From positions 174,507 through 238,506 of the forward strand of contig VWZP01001425.1 in NCBI GenBank assembly GCA_013396995.1: a DNA stretch of 64,000 nucleotides. Reading direction: 5' to 3'. Below the pieces are notes generated by a model that did no database searches, was not told the DNA's origin, and saw only the letters and a list, made by a program, of their open reading frames with translations. Shown here piece after piece: positions 13,481 to 25,800 of this stretch. The stretch comes from Dicaeum eximium (Eukaryota; Chordata; Aves; Passeriformes; Dicaeidae). A program made the translations under genes and the position numbers. Position 1 is the stretch's first letter; every line of letters starts with the position of its first letter.

Positions 13481-16379
13481 TCCAGGGTCTTCATGCTTCT
13501 GTGTTTCATAACGGAGCTCCTGGCATGTTTCCCATGTCACCTTTCTGATGACCAAGAACCCAAGGGCAGGAGCTCGGTGATGAGGACAGGCCCTGTGGGC
13601 TCTGTCCAGCACTGCTGAACTTTGCCTCGGTTTGGTCCCACAGGGATTCTGGGTTTCATGAAGCTGCTGCAGCATGTTCTCTGTGTTCCTTTTCCAGCAA
13701 AAAAAAAGACTCCCTGCTGCTGGTGTGAATTTACAGCTGGAAGAGCCACTGGTGATGCACAACTGGTTCTTTCTGTTCTGCCATTTCCATTTGAAAAATG
13801 AGGTTCATCCAGCTGGAGGGTTACTAGGCTCCTGGGCTGTTGGGAGCTGCTGGATGTCATTTTGGGTTAATGTGGTACTGCAAGGGGACCTCTCCTCTCT
13901 GTCCCCGCCACACTGGCTTGGGAACAGGAGAAGGTGACTTTATTGGGCCTGCAAGAGGTGCGATGGCTCCTGGGCTGTGCAGGGCTTGCTGTGATTTTAC
14001 CAAAGCTCTGGAGAACAGAAATACCAGTCTGGCTTCCTTTGTGTTCCTCATGGGAAGTTTACCCTAATCCAGAGCCCAGGTTTATCAGATGTGACCGTGT
14101 TTCAGCACCCAGTGCCTTTCTGCATTGTTGCTCGTGGGGCAGATGCTGAGGCTCTGGAAAATTCCCTGCTGATAAAGTAAGCAAATATTGGAAAGAAAAA
14201 AGCGTTGCTAATTTTTTTCCCCTTCCAAATGTGTCTTGCCAATCCTTCCCAGCTGGGTTCTCACACTAGGGAAGAAAGTGAGCCCATAAATAAACCAGGG
14301 CAAGACACCTGGAAAGAATAAAGTACCCTTCTCAGCCTTGCAGGGGAGGACGACTCGGTGTCTGCTGGCTGGGACACGGAGGCGGTGTGGGAAAGGAGCC
14401 AAACTCGGGGCTGGGCAGCGTGGGGATGCTTGGGAGATGTCGTCGTGCTCTGCCATGACAATTTGTCGCCTACAGCTTGGCTTTTAGTGTTACTGATAGT
14501 GGTCTTCTGCTGGAGCTCAGTATGACGAGCACTTGCCACTGTTCTGGTAACTCTGGCTTTAGTCAGAATGGATGCTGAAATCTGTTTCTTAGGATAACCC
14601 CAAATTTCAACCCCTTAAAGGCTTCAGCTCTGGGAGCTGCTCAGGTCAGGATTGGCAGGTTGCTTCCAAGTAAACAGGGCCATACGGTGATGAGACAGTC
14701 TAGTTGGACGTTTGACTCTTTTCTGTCACATCTTTGGATTATCTTGTGTCCAAATTTCAGTGTGTGTGGTTTTGTCTGTGAGGAGGAAAACAATTCCTTC
14801 TAAGAACCCGTGTTTATTTTATTTTCTGGTGGGAAAAAAATGCTCAGCCACCTGAGATACTCCTTAGACAACTCCCTTCAGTAGAAATGGTCTCCTGATT
14901 CTCAAACCACAGTTTTAGGAGAGCCTGAAAAGGAATAGTGGACTTTGATACAGGGACATGAAATATGGCCAGAAAAGCCCATTGTTTGACCAACAGCCTT
15001 ATCTCTGATGCACTCCCAGCCACTCTCAGAACCTGAGACTCTTTCTGGAGCACATCAGACCTGTACATTCATTATCCACTCAGGGCACAGATAAATGAGT
15101 ATACATGCTTTTCCTCCGGCTCTGGAAAACGCCTCGCCAAGCCCTGGCCAGTGTCAGGAGGGACCTGTGCCGTCGATGTCTTTCTCTGTGGGGACAGCGT
15201 GTGCCTGGTGCAGGTTCTTTCACTGGCGCCTTGGAGAGCCTGTGGCACATCCTACATTACGGACACATTTCTCTGCAAGACATGTTTCATGTTCTACGTG
15301 CTGTCCCACCTCTGCCTCTGAGGCATTTCCCCCAGGCTGTGTCCTCTCCCATGCCGGGGCCCACGTTCAGCGTTGCCGTTCAGTGCTCTGACAGGATGGC
15401 AAGCTCCCAGGCACTGCCTTTGGAAGGGAATGGGAGACACTGCTTGTGCTCATCTGAACTGAAGCTGCTGCAGGCAGGAAAGCAAATCCAGCAAATATGG
15501 AACCCAATAAACAGTTGTAGTTTGAAATAACGGGTCCAAGGGCTGATGAATTGCAATCCTGGTTTAACACCGAAATGTGGGGGCACTTCTGGAGACAGGC
15601 AGCTCCTTTGGCCTTGGAGTTACAGAGTTGTCTTGAGATATTAAGAAAATTCTTTTTAATTGCTTCTGGCCTTAATCATCCATTAGCCATTGCTTAGTTC
15701 CCATCAGCCCATGAACCAATATTCTGGGTTATTTGAGAAAGAATCCTATTTTCTGTTCCTTCTTGGTGAAGGTAAAATGGCTGCAGCATGCTTTAAGATG
15801 GAGCTTCACTTCTGGAGGGATAGAAATAGAATTAGCAAACATAAATTGTATTCAAAATAGCAGTTTCTGCTTTATCTCATTGCACTCTGCTTTCCTCCCT
15901 GTCCTCCTCCCCCTCCCTCTGTCCCAGCCCCTTTCCAGAGCAGAGCAGGTAGTCATTATGGGGTGAGTTTTTTATCCACTGGTTTAACTTGCATATTCCT
16001 GCAGCAAGGCTACGAGTTAAAGTTACAGCACGTTGGGTTTGCTCACGCTTTTCCTCGGAAGTCTTGTAAAATAGCCTGAGAGAGCTGACAGCAGGATAAG
16101 ACCTGGCATAAACTTGGGAATAATCTTTTTGAATGCTACAAAAAAATACCAAAATGCAATTTACTTTCCTGTTTTTAGTTTCACATCCTTCAGGCTGCAC
16201 ACGTTTCTAAGCACCTTCAGTTCCCATTAATTTTAGTGCTCCCCATCTCCTAAGAGCAATTCAACATCTGAAAGCTTTGGATCCAAAAGGGGTTTGTAGG
16301 AATAATGCCAGACCCGGGGGGAGGGGGTCAGGGGATCAAAGAGAGGGGGCTTAATGTTGGCTGCCTGTGCCTAAATCTG
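13481..16379. other. Unique non-coding sequence, no gene seen
   Basis: The sequence has mixed composition with overlapping short open frames on both strands (for example around 13,540-13,940 and 15,095-15,530). None shows a recognisable domain or a convincing splice structure. No RNA gene, tandem array or transposon was recognised. Confidence 0.55.
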
Positions 16380-16960
16380 TTTTTCCACCTGAAACCAATA
16401 ACATTGTGGTGATAGGGATTCTGTAGGTGCTAATTATTCTTCTCCTTATTCCTAATTCTACTCCAGGTTGGGCTGGCATTAGGTGTAATTGTTTTTATTA
16501 GAGAATAATACTGGAAGCAACCATTTATAAACTCACTAAAGCTGTAGAAACATTTACTCTCAAAGTTTTGTGAAGCTTTTTATGATTTCTGTGCATTAAT
16601 ATTTCCAATTAAGCTATCACACGTGCTGCATATATTATGCAATTATACTGGAGGAGCAACTCAGAAATTACAAGACAAGGACACAACAAAAAGTTAATTA
16701 AAAATGTGAAAGCCTTAAGAGGCAGAGAGAACAACAAATTTCAGGAAATTAATAGTCTAGATTAAAAATTATTCAGTGCCTTCCCTCTAATGGGAGCCCG
16801 TTTTAATATTCAGCATTCCATGTCAATATTGGAAGTTTAAATCCTGAAATGTGAATTTCTACGCTTTTGTGACATTGGCTCACAATCTTAACGTCCTTTT
16901 AATGTACTTTTTGTTGTGTAAATCTGTGTAAGTACCATCAGTCATCAAACCTGACATGTG
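16380..16960. promoter_or_regulatory. Candidate conserved non-coding block, AT-rich
   Basis: About 580 bp of AT-rich, repeat-free sequence is dense in homeodomain-type cores (repeated TAAT/ATTA, e.g. 'ttaattaaaaatg' near 16,693). It has an E-box CACGTG at 16,621-16,626 and 'attatgcaattata' near 16,634, which resembles a C/EBP- or POU-type site. It has no open frame of note and no simple-sequence bias, so its motif richness is not just poly-A/T. The enhancer reading is inferred from composition only. Confidence 0.3.
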
Positions 16961-19900
16961 CCTGTGTGCGGCAGCCCCAGCCTGCATCTATTAGGGCTTT
17001 TTGTGTTTGTGCAGTGGAACCTCCTTAGACAAATTCCACTGAAGGCACAAACCTGCTAAAGGAATAAATTTGTTTTCCCCTGAAACAATAGACCTGCATC
17101 AAAGGAACATCCAGGGAAACAATAAGTCATTGCAAAAGATAAATTTCTTTCCTGCAGCAAGACAAAATGTACCAAGGGTCTGACCTGTTGAAGAGGTGGA
17201 GCTGTGGACTTACCAGGGCAGTGGGCAAACCCCATTATAATATAGACCATCATTGAAGTAATTAAAAACATACCAAAAAATAATCCAGCCAACACCTTGT
17301 GCTTTTCATGTGGTGCTGTGGTTTGAGGTGTTTGAAGAAAATGCAAGGAAAACGTGAATGAGAACATTCCTCCCACCTGAACTTCAGCGTGTGGCTGAAG
17401 CTGAACTTACTGGTCAGCAACAAGCTGGCAGCCACATGGCATTTCATTTAAATGTATTCAAATTTAAAACACGTTTTGCCTGTATCCACAAATAAACAAC
17501 AGGAGTAGAGCAAGGGTTTGAGGAGAGTGGGGCCAGCATTGTCAGCTGTGGGCATCTATTTTTCCTGACCCCAGGATGGTTCTTTGCTGAGCTATGGTGC
17601 CCTGAGTGCTTTTAGCTCAGGGTGTGGCCCTGGCTGGGGCTGGGAGGATGGGGCTGAGAGACCATGCTGGAAACCCTGTGTCACACAGCAGGCACCTGCA
17701 GGCATGGGGAAGGAGAAGGGAAGGGACTCAGGATCTTCTCCTGCCATGACAATATCTTTTTGCAATTTTCTATTTTAAAGATGGGATGAGTGAGGTCTTC
17801 ACTGGCCATGGAGAGGTCTCTGGAAAGTGCCAGGGGAAAGCTTCATGAAGGTCTTCTCTCAATATATTGTCAAATAACTTTCCAAGGGTGTCTGTGGGGA
17901 GAGGTGAATGGCACGAGGTGCACAAAGAAAGGGAGAGTCACCCACACACCTGCTGCCTCTCCAGTCCTTCTGGAAGGCCAGAGGTGTCCTGGCAGGTTGC
18001 TGGGCTGGGCCCTTTGACAGGGTGCTTGTGAGGATTGCCCAGCTGACACCTGGGCAGGGAAACCCTGCATGAGTCTCTCACTGTGAGCACCAGGCAATGC
18101 CAGCTGCTAGAGGAATGCACATTCCTGCCTGGATTTGAAGTAGATTATTTACCTACCTGACACAGTTGAGCTCTAAGAGTACTTTTATGGGTGTCTGCTC
18201 TCTACCTGGTGCTCTGAGCCAGAGTTTTGGCCGAATTCTGTCCATAAGTAGATTCATTGCTGTCATTCGATTTCTGGTGGCAGCATTTGCCCATTATTGT
18301 GTTATTTTAATTCCCTCAAGAATCTAATGAAAATTAAGTGAAAAAAAAAAGGCTTTCTATATTCTATTTTCAAAATGATGGATTGATAGAAGGACAGGCG
18401 ACTTTGACTTGTAGGCTGAAGATTTTATGCATATATACATAACAGATATGGAGACAGAATTTTTCCCTTATGGCAATGGAATGGTTTTGATAGTCTCCAT
18501 TAAAATAGATTTGAAAATACCATTTGTTTTATGTTTAAACCTTAAATTAAATTTTTCAATAATAAAGTATGCTTATTATAACCCAATTCTATCAATCACC
18601 AAAATGAACAGCATATTGGTGGGTTCAAGCAAGTAAATAAATGTGTTACTTTACTGCATGTCAGGAAGGTTTATTGGGTAGAATTCTTCTTTCTGAACTG
18701 GTGGGTTAGAGGTTTAAGCATCCCACCAAGGACTTACAGTGATGCAGAGTGCTGACCCTGCCTCTTAGGGCCTTGGGCAGAGGCTGGCAGCTCAGACAAG
18801 GCATAAAAGTGTGTTTGTCTCTGTCCAAGCTGTTCCCATGGTTGCTTTGAGAAAGTACCTTCAGAGGTGTGGTGTAGGGAGAGCCACGTGATGTGCATGT
18901 TCTGCAAGGATGTTGTTTGAGTTGTTGCTATGGATCTTCCAGCTGCTCTGTTTGTCTGGGTTCATTGTGATTGTTAAACTGATTATTTTAATATGTGCTT
19001 GGAAACATGCTGAAGGAGAAAATAGTTTTAGATAAGATTTGGTTCTCAGCTGGAAGCAGGTGTGGGCATGGGGAGCATCTCCCTCGTTGGTCACTGCTCA
19101 AGGCTTTGCAAAATCTTTCCTTTGCACAGTGCAGTAATTGCCTATGGAGAAGGTGTGTCTGTGCTGTAGGACAGGGACCCTTGGACTGAACTGATATGGC
19201 TGGGTGGGCATGGACATTTCTGGGTGCTGGGCTGTAACCCTCCATGTCCCAGGGATCCCTCCAGCATCAGAGCAGCTCTAGGAAAGAGTCACAGGCACTG
19301 TTGTAGACCTGTGTTTCTGGGGTTGATGTTGTACCAGGTACATGTCCTGTTTTCCTTCATGTCCCAGATGTTTATGGAGCACAGAGAGTACCCAGAGCTG
19401 GCTGCAGCTGCTGGGTGCATTTGTGGGATTGGGAACATTTCTCTGTTGTCTCCTGCAGTCCCACACTTGCTCTGCACATGGAGTCTTGCTGTCCTTATCC
19501 AGCTTGGCCTGCCCTGTGTGTCCTGGCAGCTCTGGACACATGGCCCCTGGCATGGAGCGTCCCTGTGCCAGCATCAGTGTGCTCGTGGCTCATGGGCACA
19601 GGGTGCAGGTCATGGAGCACAGCTCCCAGTAAATCGGAGCTGGGAGCCTGTGCTCCTGTCTTCTGTTCTACTGGGCCTCCCGAGTGCTCTGAGACAAGAC
19701 CTGAATAAATCACATTACAGTAGCCTGAAGAAGAGGTCACAAATCTTTTTGAAGAGGAAAAAAGCCACTTCTGGCCACTGCTGAAACATGAACTTCCACA
19801 TGTATCCTGTTAGAAAAAATGAATTCCATGTTGGGAAACTTATCGACATGTTTGGGCATAGCTCATAGACAGGGAGAGCTACTAACACTCCAGTGACACT

Positions 19901-21628
19901 TTCCAGATGTTCTCCCTTCAATAATTATCCATCTGCACCAGGCTGGCTTGCTGCTCCCCGGCCATCATGGGCAGGCAGGATGACAGCCGCTGAAGGCCAC
20001 TGACAGGTTTGGCAGAGGTGGAAATGTTCTGGCAAGTTGAATAAATCCTGGGTGTTCTGGGTTATCCGTCACTAATGTTCAAAAGAAAGAGCAGGGACGG
20101 AGTTCAGAACTCGCCTCTTGTTCAGACACAGTGAGGACACCATCCCTCTACCCTCTGCTGTGGAAAGCAGACTCTCCTGCCCAGGCTGAGTTCTTCCAGC
20201 CCCCACTGATCACCACGTGCAGTGTGCACACCATGGTAACAGCTGTTAGAGGTGTTGATGTAGCAGATCATCAACTACCATGAGCATCATGGAGAGAAAA
20301 ATTGCTATGACAGGTTGAAGTCTGTTCCCAAATTACTGGAAAGCATGAGAAGGTGAGAGGTGCTCCTCACCAGTTGTTTTCACGGAGCAGGTTGGTCCCA
20401 GTGCGTGGGGGTTAATTCAGGACCTCCAGCCTGCAGTTGCCAGGCCCTTCTCCCTTCAGCACTGTAGGGGTCTGTCCCACTGCCAGCCCACCCAGCATGT
20501 TCACAGGGCTCCTGTCACTGCAGCCTCCAGGGACAAGCAGAAAGTTAAATACGTATTTTTCTCAGAAAGATGAAGTAGAAGGAAGATGTGTTTCTGCAAT
20601 GACAGGTGAAATCTCTTCATACAGATACTTTGGAGATGAAATGCACAAAGTGGAGCTTGCATGGGTCTTTTGTTTTACAGAACGTGCAAAAGCTCTGCAA
20701 GCAGCTGCAGCAAAGCCACCGAAGGGCTTGCCTTGCCTGTGTGAACAGTGCTGAGGAAAAGGGGTTATCAGTTCAAACCAAACAAGGCAATTGCTGATCT
20801 GGTTTGGTGGTTCTGGCCCTCTCCCCAATTTTTTGTCTCTTGGAGAGTAAGAGAACTGAGAAGAACAGAACTTAGTTTAAAAACAAAAAAAGAAGATGAG
20901 ATTCACAAGATTCAGATTAACTGAAAACCTTCAGATCAGGAATATTCATCAAACATGAAATTTTTGGTGTGTGAAAATTCTTTAGATTACCATAATTGGG
21001 TTTTGCTGTTTGTGACTTGAGACTTATGATGTCATTTCATGTTTATCTGTGAAGGGACCTGGGTATAACATGTGAACATGACCAAGTGTGATGGAATGCC
21101 AAAAGCTAAACAGAAACAGATGAGTTCTGGGCTGGATACCTGCTCTACCCTCATATCTAATAAGGAAAAAATTGGGAGGTGGAAACAGGGTGAACAGTAA
21201 GAAGAAAAAAAATATTTGGCACGTCTTTTGTTGAAATTCAATCCTCCCCCTCCCTACAATGCCCAGAAACCATCTGCAAACTTTTCAATCATTTTTTAGG
21301 ATACAGTGAATTTTATCATAATTTTGTCAACCAAAACCATATGTGCTTTTTCTATTGACAACATAGAATAACAAAATCATATTTGTTCAGACCACAAGGC
21401 AGGTAATAAATAACTGTGGACACACTTCTACAACTTAATTTTTTTTAAGGTATTGAATATTACCAAAAAATTTAATTTGGGAGGTAAAGTAAACTTCTGA
21501 AGAGAAAACCATCTGAGAGAAAGCTCGTGGCTCAATAACTTTCACCTTCCTGTTAGACTGATTCTAGCTCAGTGTCCTGAGGCCATAACAAAAGGAGCTC
21601 TTCCCCTGCCTGCCCACAGCCTTCCATG
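16961..21628. other. Unique non-coding interval, no gene seen
   Basis: About 4.7 kb without a recognised exon, RNA gene or transposon. The segment 18,300-18,660 is very AT-rich. The segment 19,200-19,720 is richer in GC and carries overlapping open frames in several phases on both strands (up to 186 codons at 19,224-19,784). Those frames show no domain and look like chance. Confidence 0.55.
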
Positions 21629-21836
21629 GTTATGCATGCACGTGGTTATCCCTGCACACGGTTATCCCTGCATGTGATTATCCATGCACATGGTTATCCA
21701 TGCGTGTGATTATCCCTGCATGTGATTATCCATGCACACAGTTATCCCTGCACACAGTTATCCATGCACACAGTTATCCCTGCGTGTGAATATCCTTGCA
21801 CATGGTTATCCCTGCACAGGTTTATCCGTGCATATG
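21629..21836. repeat. 16-bp minisatellite, 13 copies
   Basis: Thirteen consecutive 16-base units fill this interval without an indel. The consensus is GTTATCCCTGCACACG-like. Position 8 of the unit is often A instead of C ('atccatg' against 'atccctg'). The last six bases are either 'cacacg/cacaca' or 'cgtgtg/catgtg'. Because 16 is not a multiple of three and stop codons intervene, it is not a coding repeat. Perfect phase with scattered point differences suggests expansion by slippage or unequal exchange. Confidence 0.9.
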
Positions 21837-22069
21837 CAAACTGCCAGCCCCAGTCCCAGCGTGTTCCCTTTGTGCTCTGACACCTTTTCGGTCGGCTGTA
21901 TGTCCATTGCTCTGAGAAGTTTGGAACTGTGAGGTAAAAAGATGGAATGTAAATTAAGGTAATTCAGTATATGCTTCCTCCTAATACACCAGCCATGAAA
22001 TTTCTCTCCTTACTGATATTAGACAAGTTAATCTTTCAGGTTTGACCAAGTACTGCCAGAATCATGCAA
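21837..22069. other. Short unique spacer
   Basis: The sequence between the minisatellite and CR1 copy 3 is unremarkable, mixed to AT-rich, with no feature recognised. Confidence 0.6.
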
Positions 22070-22285
22070 AAATCCTTCCCTGTGAGGGTGGTGAGTTCCA
22101 GGCACAGCCTGCCCTGAGCAGCTGTGGCTGCCCCATCCCTGGAACCGTCCAAGGCCAGGTTGGATGGGGCTTGGAGCAACCTGGGATAGTGGAAGGTGTC
22201 CCTGCCCATGGCAGGGGTTGAGATAGAATGGGTTTTAAGGTCCTTTCCCTCCTAAACCATTCTGGGATTCTGTGATTCTATGAAA
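22070..22285 (+). mobile_element. CR1 LINE 3'-end fragment (copy 3)
   Basis: The CR1 3' blocks occur in order: 'ttccctgtgagggtggtga', 'gagcagctgtggctgcccc', 'gtccaaggccaggttggat', 'gtgtccctgcccatggcag', 'aaggtcctttccctcc', then a tail of three octamer-like repeats ending 'gattctgtgattctatga'. The copy is about 216 bp, 5'-truncated and non-coding. The tail is one of the best preserved in the window. Confidence 0.92.
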
Positions 22286-22589
22286 AATCTTTACTCTAGA
22301 GCATCAAAATAGTCCTGCCTCAGGTTGGCTTTGCTGACAAGCAATATTTGCTCATTCTCTGCCTCTAAAAAATGCAAAGAATAGGAATGCAAGGAACCAC
22401 CTAAAGCGCTTTAGAGAAGTCAGCCCTTTTTGTGGAGTGGGCTCAGCTTCTAATCACCAAACTCCAACAGGGAGTATGACACAGATGTGTTAACAATACC
22501 AGTTAGCCACTGGAAGAAATTGCCAAAAAAGCTGGTGAACTCCTTGTCTCAGATTGTCTATAACTTGGACAGGGAACTTGCCTGATGGG
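22286..22589. other. Unique spacer, nothing recognised
   Basis: About 300 bases follow the CR1 tail. The composition is mixed, with no open frame, repeat or motif cluster that I can support. Confidence 0.55.
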
Positions 22590-22870
22590 TGCTTTAACGA
22601 GACTTTGACCATAAAGAATGAACATTATTGCAGTGGGTTACACTGACGTTTGGGTCAAATGAATTAAAGAAAATGTATCAGTGAACTCATGTGTAGACAA
22701 ACACATGGTTTGAATATGATTCCATATATTACATTATTGAACATGCAGTTGTCATGGTGTTAGCAGTGATAAACAGCCATAGGTTTTTATGTCAATGCCT
22801 CATTAATATTCACTTCGGGACGTGATTGGATCTCCACCGCTTGACTTCGTGCTCTCCTCACTGTACCTGT
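22590..22870. promoter_or_regulatory. Candidate conserved non-coding block
   Basis: This AT-rich, repeat-free block has several homeodomain-like cores ('gaattaaag', 'cattaatattcac'). A PBX/CCAAT-like 'gtgattggatc' lies at about 22,821-22,831, next to the rare-for-this-region CpG-containing 'cttcgggacgtg'. It lies 300 bp downstream of CR1 copy 3. The motifs are visible. Regulatory function is inference. Confidence 0.25.
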
Positions 22871-25800
22871 TTTAGTGCAGCACCTCCTCACTCCTCATCC
22901 TTAACCACAGCGTTGGGCTCTGCCAGGCTGTTTTCATTCTTTCTCAGTAACAATGAGATAAACAGAAAGACAGAAACCTTGGGCTGAAGAATTTACCCAC
23001 AAAGCTCTGCTTATCTGTTGTAATAATAGCCCAAGACTTCAGCTGTGTTTTAGCCTAGGGGTGATCAAGCAAGAAGACAAAAAGTTCACCTCGAACCTTC
23101 CCAAGCTAAAGGACTCAGTGGTAAAGAAGGAAAATCATACAATTTGTCAGCGATGATGATAAAATAATTAATAGACTTTGCAGGTCATCAAAGCCTTCCT
23201 TCTAAATTCTAGATGATCATAACAAGTAATCAATTAAAGCCTTCTGAGATTAGCAAGCATTATTATCACTGTTTTATGGATTAGGTGAGTGAGAGTACAA
23301 AGGGATTAAATCCTCAGCCCTGTGTCTTCCACCCAGGTCAGGGTCTTCCTGTCCCAAAATCCTGGACACCTGTGGATGTGCCAGCACACAGAAAATGTAG
23401 GAGTGGATTATCTTGAAGGACTGGATTGGTCTCTCCAGCCTTGATGATTCAGCGATGTCACAAGAGCAGGTCCTGGGCACTTCTGAGGATGACACATGGG
23501 AGACAAGTTGTTGGGCAGCCGAGGTGTTGGGAGTCTGTTGCTTTATCCATTAGTTGTCACCTTCATCAAGGACAAGCAGGACCCATTGGGTCACTGGAGC
23601 CTCCACTGTGGAGGGGCTTCAGTCCCAGCAGTGGGAGTCTCTGGCCTTGGGAGTGTGACTGCTCAGGAGTTTTGGGAATGGTCTGACTGGGTGGTTTCCT
23701 GAACAGAGACCACAAAACCTACAAGCAGAGGAGGTGAAATGTCCCACCAGAATTAGTGATTAGTAACTGGCTTCACCTCTCTTAAATCTTGAGACCTGGT
23801 GTAACCATTAGGGAAACCTTTCTTGGGAGTGCCTGGGAGGTCCCTTCACTGAGCAGAAGGTGTGGATACCCCCTTTCAGCAGGGACCTCTTGAGCTGTGG
23901 CTGTTGCTGGGAAGGTCAGAGCTGGGCTTGCCTCCCATCCTACCCTGAAGTGTCAGCCCAGGGAGAGCATTGGTGGTGGTGATAGAGAATGGTGGGGAGC
24001 GTGTTTGAGAGGCTTGGAGTCCAAAAATGGATGTCCCCTCTGGCAGCAGGGCGGCCAAGGTGGCCAAGTGTTGGGTGGTGAATGTGTGTGCTGAGGTGGT
24101 GAGAGACAAGTCACCTGTGTGCCCTTGGTCCTCTCCTGCTGTCACCAGTGACAAACAGATGTTGCGCTTTGCTCACAGCCATCATTGTCTCTGCATCTCT
24201 GGGGCTGGGCTGGGGGTGCCACCACCCTGCTGAGGGGCTCAGCTGGGACCTGAGAGCCCTGCCAGGCCCCTCACCCCGAGGACCTTGTGGTGCCGATGCA
24301 TCTCCTGCCCTGAGCTGGTGGAGACCCTCTCACCTCCTGGGCTCCCCCAAACCATGGGTGGGCCCAGTGTTCAACCTCCTGCACAGCTGCTCCAGGGACT
24401 GAACCTGCTGATTGAACTTTTCACCACACAAGGCCTTGCTCAATACGTGCTTTAGTAGCAAATCCAGGAGATTTAGGGGAAACATGGCAACTGCCGGACT
24501 TGGGAAAGATGCATTCGAAATACCCAAAGGATTTAGATTCCAAATGCAGTAGAAATGAGGGTTTGGATGTTTTTTTCTCTTCCAACAGATGCTCTGTTTT
24601 CCATCCCTTTTGCTGTTTTCTAGCAGAAGTTCTGCCTCCTCCTGTATGTGGAAACGAAGGTCAGTGCTTGCCCTGTTTCTCAAACACAGGCCATTTTCTT
24701 AGAAATCCTCAGTTTTCAAGACAAAGCACCTGTGCCCAGGTTTCCTTTCAGGCAAATGGCAAGGGAGAACACACAGTCTGTTTTGCAGTGAAAATTAGAC
24801 TATTTTTATCTCGGAAGAGCTCTCATTAACACCTAATTTCTAGGTAAAGTAGCCACTTGTTTTTCCTTCCTTTCTGAACACTGAATGAAGGGTATTTCAT
24901 AACTCTGTTCTGTAACGTGATCAAACCTGCAGGATCCACAACTCCTTTCATAACTCACCGTGCCGATTGCTTTGTCTGGGTTATAAATTCAAGCTGTTGC
25001 CACCAGCCTCCTTTTTTCTCTTCAATATTTTAATATTACATCTAATATTTAACAAGCATAGAAACGATGAAAATGCTATGGAATGTGTGACATAGGACTG
25101 TGAATTGGGTCGAGGCTGCTAAAAATCCTTGTTTTTTGCAGAGATTGCTGTTGTTTTTGTGTTGGTTTGTTTTTAAACCAAACCAGAAACCACTCCAAGA
25201 GCACTAAAGGAAATCTAAGAGGCAAAATGCTTCACAGGTCTGGGTGCTAATAAACACAAGAACCCTGTGCTCAGTACACTTTAAAGAAAAACAAGATTAG
25301 GGTTTCTTTCACAGCTGCCTCAGTTTGCAGGCCAGAGTTTTAAAAAAAGCACCTTCTGCCTTCCAAAACCAGAAGGCAATTCCATTGGGGCATCTCCTCT
25401 GTGCGAGCAGGGTGAGGGCCAGGAAGGGAAGCTGAGTTGGAGAAAGTGCTACTTAAAGTAAATGCTAATGATTTAAAATGTTATTCCTTCTGTGCTTTTA
25501 GAGACAAGAAAAAAAAAGTAAAAAAAAAAAAAAAAAGTAATAAAGGCTTCCAGCCTGTACCTCATCTCCAGTCACTCCTGTGAAATTCTCAAGAGAGCAT
25601 CCAGGCTCCCCTCTCCCCCTCTTTAAAAATGGTGGACCTGGAACCACTTACAAGAGAGGCTTAATAAGAGGCAAATGTGTTTTATATTTTGTATCTTGTT
25701 AAGTGAAAAAAGATGGATTCTCACAAGTAGTCTCCTGGTGCAGATTTGAGTGGTCTGTGCATGCAAATGTTGTGATGCTTCGGCTGCCAGCATCCCGCTC

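Noticed and set aside
19329..19341. Palindrome TGTACC-A-GGTACA as hormone response element
   Set aside because: The spacing and half sites do not fit the usual steroid receptor element, and one short palindrome in 64 kb is expected by chance.
19224..19784. 186-codon + frame with several overlapping frames
   Set aside because: Frames are open in other phases and on the other strand over the same GC-rich stretch. No domain is present.
25508..25537. Poly-A tract as tail of a processed pseudogene
   Set aside because: The upstream sequence has no recognisable gene body and no target-site duplication that I can identify.
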